A stretch of DNA of 64,000 nt. It comes from Streptomyces mayonensis (GTDB lineage Bacteria; Actinomycetota; Actinomycetes; Streptomycetales; Streptomycetaceae). A program made the translations under genes and the position numbers. This document shows, piece after piece, positions 7,647-16,158 of this stretch. Where the stretch lies: contig NZ_JACBYP010000003.1 of NCBI RefSeq assembly GCF_018982965.1, positions 92,152 to 156,151 of the forward strand. Reading direction: 5' to 3'. The notes below the pieces were generated by a model. That model saw nothing but the letters and a program-made list of their open reading frames with translations, had not been told where the DNA came from and made no database searches. How positions within the stretch are numbered: position 1 is the stretch's first letter; each line of letters begins with the position of its first letter.

Positions 7647-9257
7647 ATGGCCGAGCACGAGCAGGTTCAAGAACACGAGCGGGTTCAAGAACATGTGCGG
7701 GTGGCGGTGATCGGGTCCGGCTTCGGCGGGCTGGGGGCCGCCGTGCGGCTGCGGCGCGAGGGGATCACCGACTTCGTCGTCCTGGAGCGGTCGGACAGCG
7801 TCGGCGGCACCTGGCGGGACAACAGCTACCCGGGCTGCGCCTGCGACGTGCCGTCCCACCTGTACTCCTTCTCCTTCGCCCCCAACCCCGAGTGGCCGCG
7901 CACCTTCTCCGGCCAGGAGCACATCCGCGCCTACCTGGAGCACGTCACCGACACCTTCGGGCTGCGCCCCCACCTCCGCTTCGACTCGGAGGTGAAGCGG
8001 ATGGCGTGGGACACCGAGCAGCTGCGGTGGGAGATCGAGACCGTGCGCGGCACGCTCACCGCCGACGTCGTCGTCTCCGCCACCGGGCCGCTGTCCGACC
8101 CAAGGGTCCCGGACATCCCCGGGCTCGACTCCTTCCCCGGCAAGGTCTTCCACTCCGCCCGCTGGGACCACGACTACGACCTCACCGGCAAGCGCGTCGC
8201 CGTGATCGGCACCGGCGCCTCCGCCATCCAGATCGTGCCGTCGATCCAGCCGAAGGCCGGCCGCCTCACCCTCTTCCAGCGCACCCCGGCCTGGGTGATG
8301 CCCCGCATGGACCGGCCGATCAGCGGCGCCGAACGGGCCCTGCACCGGGCGCTGCCCGTCACCACCAAGCTGCGCCGCGGACTGCTCTGGGGCATCCGGG
8401 AACTCCAGGTGCAGGCCTTCACCAAGCACCCGGACGAACTGGGCTTCGTCGAGCAGATCGCCAAGCGCAACATGGGTGCCGCCATCAAGGACCCGGCCCT
8501 GCGGGCCAAGCTCACCCCCGACTACCGCATCGGCTGCAAGCGGATCCTGCTGTCCAGCACCTACTACCCGGCGCTCGCCAGGCCCAACGTGGACGTGGTC
8601 GCCGCCGGACTCAGCGAGGTGCGCGGGTCGACCCTCGTCGCCGCCGACGGCACCGAGGCCGAGGCCGACGCGATCGTCTTCGGCACCGGCTTCCACGTCA
8701 CCGACATGCCCATCGCCGAGCGCGTCGTGGGCGAGGACGGGCGGACTCTTGCCGAGACCTGGAAGGGCGGCATGGAGGCGCTGCGCGGCAGCACGGCGGC
8801 CGGCTTCCCCAACTTCGTGACGGTCATCGGGCCCAACACCGGCCTCGGGAACTCGTCCATGATCCTGATGATCGAGTCCCAGCTGAACTACCTGGCGGAC
8901 TACCTGCGCCAGCTGAACGTCCTGGGCGGCCGCACCGCCCTCGCCCCCCGCCCCGCCGCCGTGCGCAACTGGAACCACCGCGTGCAGGAGCGCATGAAGC
9001 GCACGGTGTGGAACACCGGCGGCTGCACCAGCTGGTACCTGGACGCGAGCGGCCGCAACACCACCGTCTGGCCGGGCACGACCGCCGAGTTCCGGCGCGC
9101 GACGCGCCGCGTGGACCTCGCGGAGTACGAGGTGCTGCGCCCGGCCCGCGAGAACACCGGGAAGAACACAGGGGAGAACACCGGGGAGAACCCCGCGAAG
9201 GGCGCGGCGAAGACCCCGGCGAGGGCCGCCGGTGCGGACGCCGAGGTGAGCGCGTGA
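7647..9257 (+). CDS. Flavin-containing Baeyer-Villiger-type monooxygenase
   Basis: 536 aa, ATG start with GGAGG 7-11 nt upstream. FAD site VIGSGFGGLGAA (residues ~21-32) is followed by SVGGTWRDNSYPG. The Baeyer-Villiger fingerprint FPGKVFHSARWDHD is at ~157-170, and the NADPH Rossmann motif GTGASAIQ lies just after. Such enzymes insert oxygen next to a ketone or oxidise N/S atoms using NADPH. The gene opens a three-gene operon with 4-nt overlaps (hydrolase, SDR), an order like mycobacterial mymA-lipR-sadH. The N-terminus has a 7-residue imperfect duplication (EQVQEHE/ERVQEHV) and the C-terminus a repetitive ENTG tail. The substrate is not known. Confidence 0.9.
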   Translation: MAEHEQVQEHERVQEHVRVAVIGSGFGGLGAAVRLRREGITDFVVLERSDSVGGTWRDNSYPGCACDVPSHLYSFSFAPNPEWPRTFSGQEHIRAYLEHVTDTFGLRPHLRFDSEVKRMAWDTEQLRWEIETVRGTLTADVVVSATGPLSDPRVPDIPGLDSFPGKVFHSARWDHDYDLTGKRVAVIGTGASAIQIVPSIQPKAGRLTLFQRTPAWVMPRMDRPISGAERALHRALPVTTKLRRGLLWGIRELQVQAFTKHPDELGFVEQIAKRNMGAAIKDPALRAKLTPDYRIGCKRILLSSTYYPALARPNVDVVAAGLSEVRGSTLVAADGTEAEADAIVFGTGFHVTDMPIAERVVGEDGRTLAETWKGGMEALRGSTAAGFPNFVTVIGPNTGLGNSSMILMIESQLNYLADYLRQLNVLGGRTALAPRPAAVRNWNHRVQERMKRTVWNTGGCTSWYLDASGRNTTVWPGTTAEFRRATRRVDLAEYEVLRPARENTGKNTGENTGENPAKGAAKTPARAAGADAEVSA

Positions 9258-10318
9258 GCCGCCTGCCGCACGTCGCCGACGGGCCGTACGCCCCGCCCGT
9301 CCCCGCCCACGAACTGACCGTCACCTCGGCCGACGGCGCCCGCCTCCACGTCGAGGTGCACGGCCCCGAGAACGCGCCCGCGGTCGTCCTCTCGCACGGC
9401 TGGTGCTGTTCCACCGCCTTCTGGGCGGCGCAGGTCCGCGAACTGGCCGCCGACCACCGGGTCGTCGCCTACGACCAGCGCGGCCACGGCCGCAGCCCCG
9501 CCAACCCGGCGTACGGCACCGAGCCGCTCGCCGACGACCTGGAAGCCGTCCTGAAGGCCACCCTCGCCCCGGGCGAACAGGCCGTGCTCGCCGGACACTC
9601 CATGGGCGGCATGACGATGATGGCCGCCGCCACCCGCCCGGCGGTGCGCGAGCACGCGGCGGCCGTCCTGCTCTGCAGCACCGGCAGCGCGCGGCTGGTG
9701 CCGTCCGCCACCGTGCTGCCGCTCGGGGAGGGCCGGGTGCGGACCTGGCTGACCCGGCGCGTCCTCGGCTCCCGGGCACCGCTCGGGCCGGTCACGCCCC
9801 TCGCCCGCAGGATCCTCAAGTACGCCACGATGGGCCCCGGTTCGGCCCCGGACATGGTGGAGGCCTGCGCCCGGATCGTGCACGCCTGTCCGCGCCGGGT
9901 GCGGCACGGCTGGTCGCACGTGCTCGACCTGCTCGACCTCGACCACGGAGTACGGGAGTTGCGGATGCCGGTGGAGGTCGTCGTCGGTACGGCGGACCGG
10001 CTGACGCCGCCCGTGCACGCCCGCGCGCTGGCCACGGCACTGCCCGACTGCGTGGGCCTCACCGAACTCCCGGGCCTCGGCCACATGACGCCCGTCGAGG
10101 CACCGGAGCTGGTCACCGGGAAGATACGGACCCTGGCCGCCGACCACATACCCGGCGCCCGCCGGAAGCGTGCAGTCCCCGCCGACGGACACGCCGCGGT
10201 CCCCGCCGACGGACGCGCCGCCGAACACGCCGACGGACACACCGCCGTCCCCGCCGACGGACGCGCCGCCGGCCACACCGCCGTACAGACCGCCGTACAG
10301 ACCGAGGAGAGCGCATGA
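9254..10318 (+). CDS. Alpha/beta hydrolase (lipase/esterase-like)
   Basis: 354 aa, GTG start overlapping the monooxygenase stop (GTGA). The fold is clear: oxyanion region VLSHGWCCSTAFW, YDQRGHGRS, nucleophile elbow AGHSMGGM (residues ~114-121), acid VVGTADRLTPP (~241-251) and catalytic His in LPGLGHMTP (~272-280). In the operon it could hydrolyse the ester made by the monooxygenase. The last ~45 residues are repetitive (VPADGHAAVPADGRAA and related units), encoded by short direct repeats at 10180-10300, and lie outside the fold. The stop overlaps the ATG of the SDR gene. Confidence 0.88.
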   Translation: MSRLPHVADGPYAPPVPAHELTVTSADGARLHVEVHGPENAPAVVLSHGWCCSTAFWAAQVRELAADHRVVAYDQRGHGRSPANPAYGTEPLADDLEAVLKATLAPGEQAVLAGHSMGGMTMMAAATRPAVREHAAAVLLCSTGSARLVPSATVLPLGEGRVRTWLTRRVLGSRAPLGPVTPLARRILKYATMGPGSAPDMVEACARIVHACPRRVRHGWSHVLDLLDLDHGVRELRMPVEVVVGTADRLTPPVHARALATALPDCVGLTELPGLGHMTPVEAPELVTGKIRTLAADHIPGARRKRAVPADGHAAVPADGRAAEHADGHTAVPADGRAAGHTAVQTAVQTEESA

Positions 10319-11280
10319 GCAGGGTGAGTCTTCAGGGGCGGGTCGCCGTCGTCACCGGAGCGGCGCGCGGTGTCGGGGAGTTGCTGGCCCGCAAGCTGTC
10401 CGCGCGCGGGGTGAAGGTGGCGCTGGTCGGCCTGGAGCCCGACGAACTGGAGCAGGTCGCCGCCCGGTTGCACGGGGAGAACGGGCACTGGCACGCCGAC
10501 GTCACCGACCACGAGGCGATGGCCCGGGTGGCGGCGGAGGTCAAGGAACGCTTCGGCCGCATCGACATCGTCGTCGCCAACGCCGGTGTCGCCACCGGCG
10601 GTCCCTTCGTCGACTCCGACCCCGAGTCCTGGCGGCGGGTGATCGAGGTCAACCTGATCGGCTCGGCGGTGACCGCCCGCGCCTTCCTGCCCGCGCTGCT
10701 GGAAACCCGCGGGTACCTGCTCCAGATCGCGTCCCTCGCCGCCCTCACCCCCGCGCCGATGATGTCCGCCTACTGCGCCTCCAAGTCCGGCGTCGAGGCG
10801 TACGCGCACAGCCTGCGCGGCGAGGTCGGCCACCGGGGCGTGAAGGTCGGCGTCGGCTACCTGTCCTGGACCGACACCGACATGGTGCGCGGCGCCGACC
10901 AGGACGACGTGATGCGGGAGATGCGGCAGCGGCTGCCCTGGCCGTGCAACAAGACCTACCCGCTGGGCCCGGCGGTCGAGCGGCTCGTCGACGGCATCGA
11001 GCGCCGCTCGGCGCACGTCTACGGCCAGTGGTGGCTGCGCGGCATGCAGGGCGTGCGCGGCGCTCTGCCGGCCATCGTCGGCACCGGCGGGCAGCGCGAG
11101 ATGCGGCGCTTCGGTGACCGGCTCGAAGGCCGCCGGATCGGTCTGGTCGGCGCGGGCGGCGCGGCCGACGAACAGCGCCGGAAGGGCGCCGGCGGGCAAG
11201 ACCCGGCAAGCGCCGGGGAACAGAGCCGGGCAGGCGCCGGCGAACAGGGCCGGAAGGGTGCGACTACGATCCGTAAGTGA
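10315..11280 (+). CDS. Short-chain dehydrogenase/reductase
   Basis: 321 aa, ATG overlapping the hydrolase stop (ATGA). SDR features are TGAARGVG (cofactor loop, residues ~16-23), ANAGVATGG (~88-96), the catalytic Ser in IASLAA and YCASK (active-site Tyr/Lys, ~154-158). It has the long C-terminal extension typical of SadH-like SDRs. The last ~35 residues are a Gly/Ala/Gln/Lys repeat tail. It probably interconverts an alcohol and the ketone used by the monooxygenase, which is inference from the operon. It is the last gene of the operon. Confidence 0.88.
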   Translation: MSRVSLQGRVAVVTGAARGVGELLARKLSARGVKVALVGLEPDELEQVAARLHGENGHWHADVTDHEAMARVAAEVKERFGRIDIVVANAGVATGGPFVDSDPESWRRVIEVNLIGSAVTARAFLPALLETRGYLLQIASLAALTPAPMMSAYCASKSGVEAYAHSLRGEVGHRGVKVGVGYLSWTDTDMVRGADQDDVMREMRQRLPWPCNKTYPLGPAVERLVDGIERRSAHVYGQWWLRGMQGVRGALPAIVGTGGQREMRRFGDRLEGRRIGLVGAGGAADEQRRKGAGGQDPASAGEQSRAGAGEQGRKGATTIRK

Positions 11281-11369
11281 TCGACATGCGCACGGTCACC
11301 GCTCGTGTGAATCTGATCGGGCACCCGGCCGATCCGGTCGGGCCCGAATCACCACAGGAGTGAACCCAC

Positions 11370-11552
11370 ATGGGTATCAAGGACCAGTTCCAGGACAAGG
11401 CCGAGCGCATGCAGCAGCAGGGCAAGCAGCGTGCCGAGCAGGCCAAGGACCAGCTCCAGAACCGCGACCGCCGCCGCGACGAGGACGAGATGGACCCCTC
11501 CTCGCGCCGTCGGGACGCGGAGGACCGGTTCGACGAGAGCTTCGACGCCTGA
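11370..11552 (+). CDS. Small highly charged hydrophilic protein
   Basis: 60 aa, ATG with AGGAG 12 nt upstream (CACAGGAGTGAACCCAC). The sequence is almost entirely polar. Residues 1-32 are Lys/Gln/Glu/Arg-rich and predicted to be one helix, residues 33-47 are Arg/Asp/Glu-rich, and the tail is acidic (DRFDESFDA). There is no transmembrane segment and no cysteine. It recalls small stress-type or CsbD-like hydrophilic proteins, but I do not recognise a specific family. It is separated from the SDR gene by 89 nt and followed by a strong bidirectional terminator, so it is probably its own transcription unit. Confidence 0.7.
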   Translation: MGIKDQFQDKAERMQQQGKQRAEQAKDQLQNRDRRRDEDEMDPSSRRRDAEDRFDESFDA

Positions 11553-11611
11553 CGCGTCACGGCTGAGCCGAGCTGAGCCAAGGGCTGAGCCAGAGGCTGA
11601 GCCAAGGTGAG

Positions 11612-11650
11612 AGGGCGCCCACCCGTCTTCCGTACGGGTGGGCGCCCTTT
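11612..11650. terminator. Bidirectional intrinsic terminator
   Basis: A perfect 15-bp stem (AGGGCGCCCACCCGT at 11612-11626 with its complement at 11634-11648), a 7-nt loop and TT after it. It separates the small gene from the convergent tricorn gene. Upstream (11558-11607) a CTGAGCCA-type octamer is repeated about four times. Confidence 0.88.
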
Positions 11651-11677
11651 CCCTGTGGCGTGGGCCCGTGGGCCGGA

Positions 11678-14600
11678 TCACCGCTCCCGGGGCGGCAGCG
11701 GCGGGCGGGAACGGTCCGGTACGCCGTCGTAACCGGGCGGCGTCGCGGGCGGGTTGGTCTCCAGCAGCTCCAACGCCAGCCGCACCGCCTCGTCCAGCAC
11801 GGTGTAGCGTCCCTCGGCCCAGTCCAGCGGGGTGCGCAGGGCCGCCACGTCCGGGGCGACGCCGTAGTTCTCCACGGACCAGCCGTACGCGTCGAACCAG
11901 GCCGCGTTCATCGGCACCGTGATCACCGTGCCGTCGCCCAGGACGTGCCGCCCGGTCATGCCGACCACCCCGCCCCAGGTGCGCTGTCCGACGACCGGGC
12001 CGAGCCGCAGCAGCTTGAACGCGGCCGTGATCATGTCGCCGTCGGAGGAGGTCGCCTCGTCGGCGACGGCGACGACCGGACCGCGCGGCGCGTTGGACGC
12101 GTACGACACCGGCTGGGCGTCGCGGGTCAGGTCCCAGCCCAGGATCGTCCGGGTCAGCTTCTCGACGACGAGTTCGCTGATGTGCCCGCCCGCGTTGCCC
12201 CGCACGTCCACGATGAGCGCGGGCCGGGACACCTCCATGCGCAGGTCGCGGTTGAACTGGGCCCAGCCCGAGCCGCCCATGTCGGGGATGTGCAGGTACC
12301 CGCACCGCCCGCCGCTCAACTCCCGGACCACCTCGCGGCGTTTGGCCACCCAGTCCTGGTAGCGCAGGGGGCGTTCGTCGACGAGCGGGACGACGGCGAC
12401 CCGGCGCGACGGTCCGGGACCGCCCTCCGCCGGCGCGAACGTCAGCTCCACGGTCGTCCCGCCCGCGCCCGCGAGCAGCGGAGACGGCCCCGCCACCGGG
12501 TCGACCGGGCGGCCGTCCACGTGGGTCAGTACGGCACCCTCGCGGATGCCGGTGCCGGCCAGCGGGGAGCGGGCCCTGGAGTCGGAGGAGTCGCCCGGCA
12601 GGATGCGCTTCACCAGCCAGCTCCCGTCCCGGCAGACGAAGTTGGCGCCGAGCAGCCCCTGCCGGCGCTGGTAGTGCGCGGGGCCCTCGTTGCGCCGGGC
12701 GGCGGCGACGTAGGCGTGGGAGGTGCCGAGTTCGCCGAGGACCTCGCGGAGCAGGTCGGCGAACTCGTCGGGCGAGGCGACGCGTTCGACCAGCGGGCGG
12801 TACTGGTCCAGTACCGCGTCCCAGTCGATGCCGCACATGCCGGGGTCCCAGAAGTGGGCGCGGGTCAGACGGCCCGCCTCGTCGTACGCCTGGCGCCACT
12901 CGGCGGCCGGATCGGCCTCGTGCAGGATGCGGCGCAGGTCGATCCAGGTGGTGGAGTCGCCGTCCCCGGCCTCGGTCGCCGGTACGGCGCGCAGGTCGCC
13001 CTCGTCGAGCACGACCAGGCGGCTGCCGTCGCCGCTGACCCGGAACCAGTCCAGGTGGTCGACCAGTTCGGACTTCCGCGCCTTGGCGAGGTGGAAGTGC
13101 TCCAGCGTGGGCTGCTCGCTCGGGTCGGCCGGGTTGGCGAAGGTCTCGCCGAGCGCGCCCGAGATCGGCCAGCGCAGCCAGACCAGGCCGCCGCCCTCGA
13201 CCGGGCACAGCGTCGAGTACTTGGAGGCGGTGACCGGGAACGGCGTCACCCGGCTGGCCAGCCCCTCGGTCTCCACCGTCACCGCGCCGCCGTCGCCCGG
13301 CTCGTCCTCCAGGGGGTCCAGGCCGCCTGCGGCGGGACGGCCCTCGGGGTTGAGTGCGAAGGGGGAGGGGGTCGCGGAGGACAGCGGCACCAGGTAGGGG
13401 CGGCAGCCCAGGGGGAAGGACAGGTCGCCGGTGTGCACGTCGTACACCGGGTCGAAGCCGCGCCAGGAGAGGAAGGCGAGGTAGCGGCCGTCCCGGGTGA
13501 AGACCGGGTTCTCGTCCTCGAAGCGGCCGTCGGTGACGTCGAGGACGAGCGGTCCGCCGTGACCGCCGTTCCGACGGTTCCGGCCGTTCGGCCTGTCCTG
13601 CCTGTTTTGCCTGTCCTGGCTGTCCTGGCTGTCCTGGCTGTCCTGGCTGTCCTGGCTGTCCTGGCCGTTCTGACCGGCGATCCGGGCCATCTTGATCTGC
13701 CGCAGGGTGCGCCCGATGCCCGGGTGGGACCAGGTGAGCCAGGCCCCGTCCGGGGAGAAGGCGAGGTCGCGGACGGGGCCGTTGACGGAGCGGATCAGCT
13801 CGGTGACGTGGCCTTCGGCGGTGGGGGCGGGGGTGGTTCCGGCCGGGGTGGTTCCGCTTCCGGTGCCGGTTTCCGTCGTGTCTTCAGCGTCTCCTGCGTC
13901 TCCTGCGTCCACCACGTCCAGCGCCCGGGCGACCTCCGCGTCCCCCTCCGTGGCGTCGAACGTGACGTCGAGGAGCAGCAGCCGGCCGTCGTGCGAGGCG
14001 ACGGCGAGGCGTTCGCCGGCCGGGTCCGAGGCCAGCTCCAGGACCCGGCCCAGCCGGCCGGACGCCAGCCTGCGCGCCGCGCGGCCCCCGGTGGCCCGGG
14101 GCAGGTGGGCGATCTCGACGGCGTCCTCGCCCTCCGCGTCCGTCACGTAGGCGATCCGGCCGCTCGCCCCGAGCATCTCCGGCAGCCGCACCCGTACGCC
14201 CGGCGTGTCGGCGATGGTGCGGGCCGGACCGTCGCGGTGCGTGAGCCAGTACAGGCTGTCGCGGACGACGACGGCGCTCGCGCGGCCCGTCTCGTCGACG
14301 GAGACGCCGTTCACGTGCTGGGCCGCGGGCACCTGGTACGTACGCCGTCCCGCGCGCGGCCCGCTCAGCCGCACGTCGAGCCGGCGCGGCACCGACCCCG
14401 GTGCGAGGTCGTCGACGATCCACAGGTCGCCCGCGCACTGGTACACGACACGGGTGCCGTCGCTCGAGGCGTTGCGGGCGTAGAACGCGTCGTGGTCGGT
14501 GTGGCGGCGCAGACCGGTGCCGTCGTGGGCGCAGGAGTAGAGGTTGCCGACGCCCTCGTGGTCGGAGAGGAAGGCGATCCGGCCGCCGGCGAACATGGGG

Positions 14601-15190
14601 GCGGCGAGGTGCCCGCCGAGTTCGGGCAGGAGCCGTTCGCCGTGCAGCCAGAGGCGGCCGGTGGCACCGCCGCGGTAGCGCTTCCAGGCGGCGGGTTCGT
14701 GCGGCGGGGTGCCGCTGAGGAGCAGGGTCCTGCGTTCCCCCGCCAGATCCGCGGCCTGGATGTCCGTGACCGGCCCCCAGGGGAGCTTGCGGCCGGGGTC
14801 GCCGTCGGGGGTGACCTTGTAGGCCCAGGTGAGGTGGGAGAAGGGTTCGCCGTGGGAGGCGACGGCCAGGACCGCGGTGCCGCCGTCGGAGTCCGGGGGC
14901 GACCAGCCGCAGACCCGGGTGTCGAGGCCGCCCCAGTGGGTGAGCTGCCGTCCGGGCCCGCCGTCCACCGGGACGAGGTGGACCTCCGGCACGAGCGTGC
15001 GCCAGCTGGTGTACGCGATGTGGCGGCCGTCGGGCGAGAAGCGGGGGTGCCCCGTCTTGGTGCGGTCGACGGTGAGCCGCCAGGCACGGCCGCGGCCGTC
15101 GAGGGGCGCGAGCCAGAGGTCGTCCTCGGTCACGAAGCACAGCTGGTCGCCACTGAGGTGCGGAAGGCGCAGATAACTCACCCGCCCCAT
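11678..15190 (-). CDS. Tricorn-type protease
   Basis: 1170 aa, ATG 15190 (GRVSYLRLP follows; GGGAA upstream). It matches tricorn proteases, large cytoplasmic peptidases that act downstream of the proteasome. The N-terminal half is two beta-propellers with repeated FSPDGRHIAYTS and FTRDGRYLAFLSWRG blades. Next come a Tricorn C1 helical domain (HEADPAAEWRQAYDEAGRL, ~HFWDPGMCGIDW), a PDZ domain, and a C-terminal S41-like protease core with LIVDVRGNAGGHISE and the nucleophile region ATSSDGDM. An in-frame QDS microsatellite interrupts the second propeller around residues 506-526. It is divergent from a TetR gene whose operators lie in the shared region. Confidence 0.9.
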   Translation of the reverse strand: MGRVSYLRLPHLSGDQLCFVTEDDLWLAPLDGRGRAWRLTVDRTKTGHPRFSPDGRHIAYTSWRTLVPEVHLVPVDGGPGRQLTHWGGLDTRVCGWSPPDSDGGTAVLAVASHGEPFSHLTWAYKVTPDGDPGRKLPWGPVTDIQAADLAGERRTLLLSGTPPHEPAAWKRYRGGATGRLWLHGERLLPELGGHLAAPMFAGGRIAFLSDHEGVGNLYSCAHDGTGLRRHTDHDAFYARNASSDGTRVVYQCAGDLWIVDDLAPGSVPRRLDVRLSGPRAGRRTYQVPAAQHVNGVSVDETGRASAVVVRDSLYWLTHRDGPARTIADTPGVRVRLPEMLGASGRIAYVTDAEGEDAVEIAHLPRATGGRAARRLASGRLGRVLELASDPAGERLAVASHDGRLLLLDVTFDATEGDAEVARALDVVDAGDAGDAEDTTETGTGSGTTPAGTTPAPTAEGHVTELIRSVNGPVRDLAFSPDGAWLTWSHPGIGRTLRQIKMARIAGQNGQDSQDSQDSQDSQDSQDRQNRQDRPNGRNRRNGGHGGPLVLDVTDGRFEDENPVFTRDGRYLAFLSWRGFDPVYDVHTGDLSFPLGCRPYLVPLSSATPSPFALNPEGRPAAGGLDPLEDEPGDGGAVTVETEGLASRVTPFPVTASKYSTLCPVEGGGLVWLRWPISGALGETFANPADPSEQPTLEHFHLAKARKSELVDHLDWFRVSGDGSRLVVLDEGDLRAVPATEAGDGDSTTWIDLRRILHEADPAAEWRQAYDEAGRLTRAHFWDPGMCGIDWDAVLDQYRPLVERVASPDEFADLLREVLGELGTSHAYVAAARRNEGPAHYQRRQGLLGANFVCRDGSWLVKRILPGDSSDSRARSPLAGTGIREGAVLTHVDGRPVDPVAGPSPLLAGAGGTTVELTFAPAEGGPGPSRRVAVVPLVDERPLRYQDWVAKRREVVRELSGGRCGYLHIPDMGGSGWAQFNRDLRMEVSRPALIVDVRGNAGGHISELVVEKLTRTILGWDLTRDAQPVSYASNAPRGPVVAVADEATSSDGDMITAAFKLLRLGPVVGQRTWGGVVGMTGRHVLGDGTVITVPMNAAWFDAYGWSVENYGVAPDVAALRTPLDWAEGRYTVLDEAVRLALELLETNPPATPPGYDGVPDRSRPPLPPRER
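13611..13673. repeat. 9-bp microsatellite inside the tricorn gene (7 copies)
   Basis: CTGTCCTGG is repeated exactly seven times. On the coding (minus) strand this is seven Gln-Asp-Ser triplets, flanked by related Q/D/R/N triplets. All units are in frame, so copy-number change would not break the gene. Confidence 0.97.
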
Positions 15191-15212
15191 GCTTTTCCCG
15201 GCGCCGGGTACC

Positions 15213-15248
15213 GGCAACTTGTGCGGCAACTTGTGCGGCAACTTATGC
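15213..15248. repeat. 12-bp tandem repeat upstream of the tricorn start
   Basis: GGCAACTTGTGC occurs three times (15213, 15225, 15237; the third copy has one change). It begins 23 nt upstream of the tricorn start, so it lies in the 5' untranslated region or promoter. Confidence 0.93.
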
Positions 15249-15276
15249 GGTGCAGACAACCGTGACCCAGGCCACG

Positions 15277-15338
15277 AACGAAACAGTTTCGTTTCGCTTG
15301 GGGGTGGGGTACATTCGTCATGTACGAAACGGTGTCGT
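15277..15338. promoter_or_regulatory. Two TetR-type operators between tricorn and tetR
   Basis: Site 1, AACGAAACAGTTTCGTT (15277-15293), is a perfect palindrome around one central base. Site 2, ACGAAACGGTGTCGT (15324-15338), is the same motif with one mismatched pair. Their centres are 46 bp apart. They are well placed for autoregulation of the TetR gene and control of the divergent tricorn gene. Confidence 0.75.
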
Positions 15339-15383
15339 TCGGGATGAGCGGACGGGCCGGCGGACCGGAGAGGAGTGAGTGGG

Positions 15384-15995
15384 ATGACCGAGGCAGCCAC
15401 CGCGCGCCGCAGCCGGATCACTCCCGAGCGCGAGGCCGAGCTGTACGGGGCCGTGCTCGACCTGCTCCGGGAAGTCGGTTACGACGCACTGACCATGGAC
15501 GCCGTCGCCGCACGCACCCGGTCCAGCAAGGCGACGCTCTACCGCCAGTGGGGCGGCAAGCCGGAGCTGGTCGTGAAGGCGGTGCGGCACAGCAAGCCCG
15601 GTTCGATCAGTGACGTCGACACCGGGTCGCTCCGCGGTGACCTGCACGCCCTGCTGCTCCGCGAGGACGACTGCGTCATGGAGCAGAACTCCGCGCTGAT
15701 GCGCGGCCTGGCCATGGCGCTGCACCAGAATCCGGACCTGCGCCAGGCCTTCCGCGAGCAGCTCATCGAACCGGAGATGGCCGAGGGCCAGAAGCTCCTC
15801 CAGCGTGCCGTCGACCGCGGGGAGATCAGACCGGACTGTCCGGCGCTGAACTTCGTCGTCCACATGCTGATCGGTGGGTTCGCCACCCGCACGCTGCTGG
15901 ACGACCAGCCGCCGACGCAGGCCTTCCTCGCCTCCTACCTCGACGCCGTGGTACTCCCCGCCCTCGGTGTCGCCACCACTGACACGTCCTTCTGA
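15384..15995 (+). CDS. TetR family transcriptional regulator
   Basis: 203 aa from ATG 15384, with GGAG about 9 nt upstream. A GTG at 15375 (+3 residues) is the alternative. The helix-turn-helix is LTMDAVAARTRSSKATLYRQWGGKPELV (residues ~35-62). The rest is a helical ligand-binding domain ending in the TetR C-terminal type (LNFVVHMLIGGFATRTLL). Two palindromic operators lie 45-107 nt upstream, and a MMPL exporter gene follows in the same direction. A repressor of the exporter that responds to the exported compound is the likely role. Confidence 0.9.
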   Translation: MTEAATARRSRITPEREAELYGAVLDLLREVGYDALTMDAVAARTRSSKATLYRQWGGKPELVVKAVRHSKPGSISDVDTGSLRGDLHALLLREDDCVMEQNSALMRGLAMALHQNPDLRQAFREQLIEPEMAEGQKLLQRAVDRGEIRPDCPALNFVVHMLIGGFATRTLLDDQPPTQAFLASYLDAVVLPALGVATTDTSF

Positions 15996-16158
15996 CACGT
16001 CCCTGCGATGCGTCTCACCGGCGCGTCTCTCCGACACGTCCCCTGCATGAGACCCACCTGACGTCCCACCTGACGCCCCACCTGACGTAACCGCTCACGT
16101 CGTCGGGCCGATCCCCCCTGCCCTGAAGATCCCACGACCTGACCGGGAGTACGCCCTC

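Noticed and set aside
11660..15265. A 1201-residue plus-strand open frame
   Set aside because: It is antisense to the tricorn protease, whose propeller, PDZ and S41 motifs are unmistakable on the minus strand.
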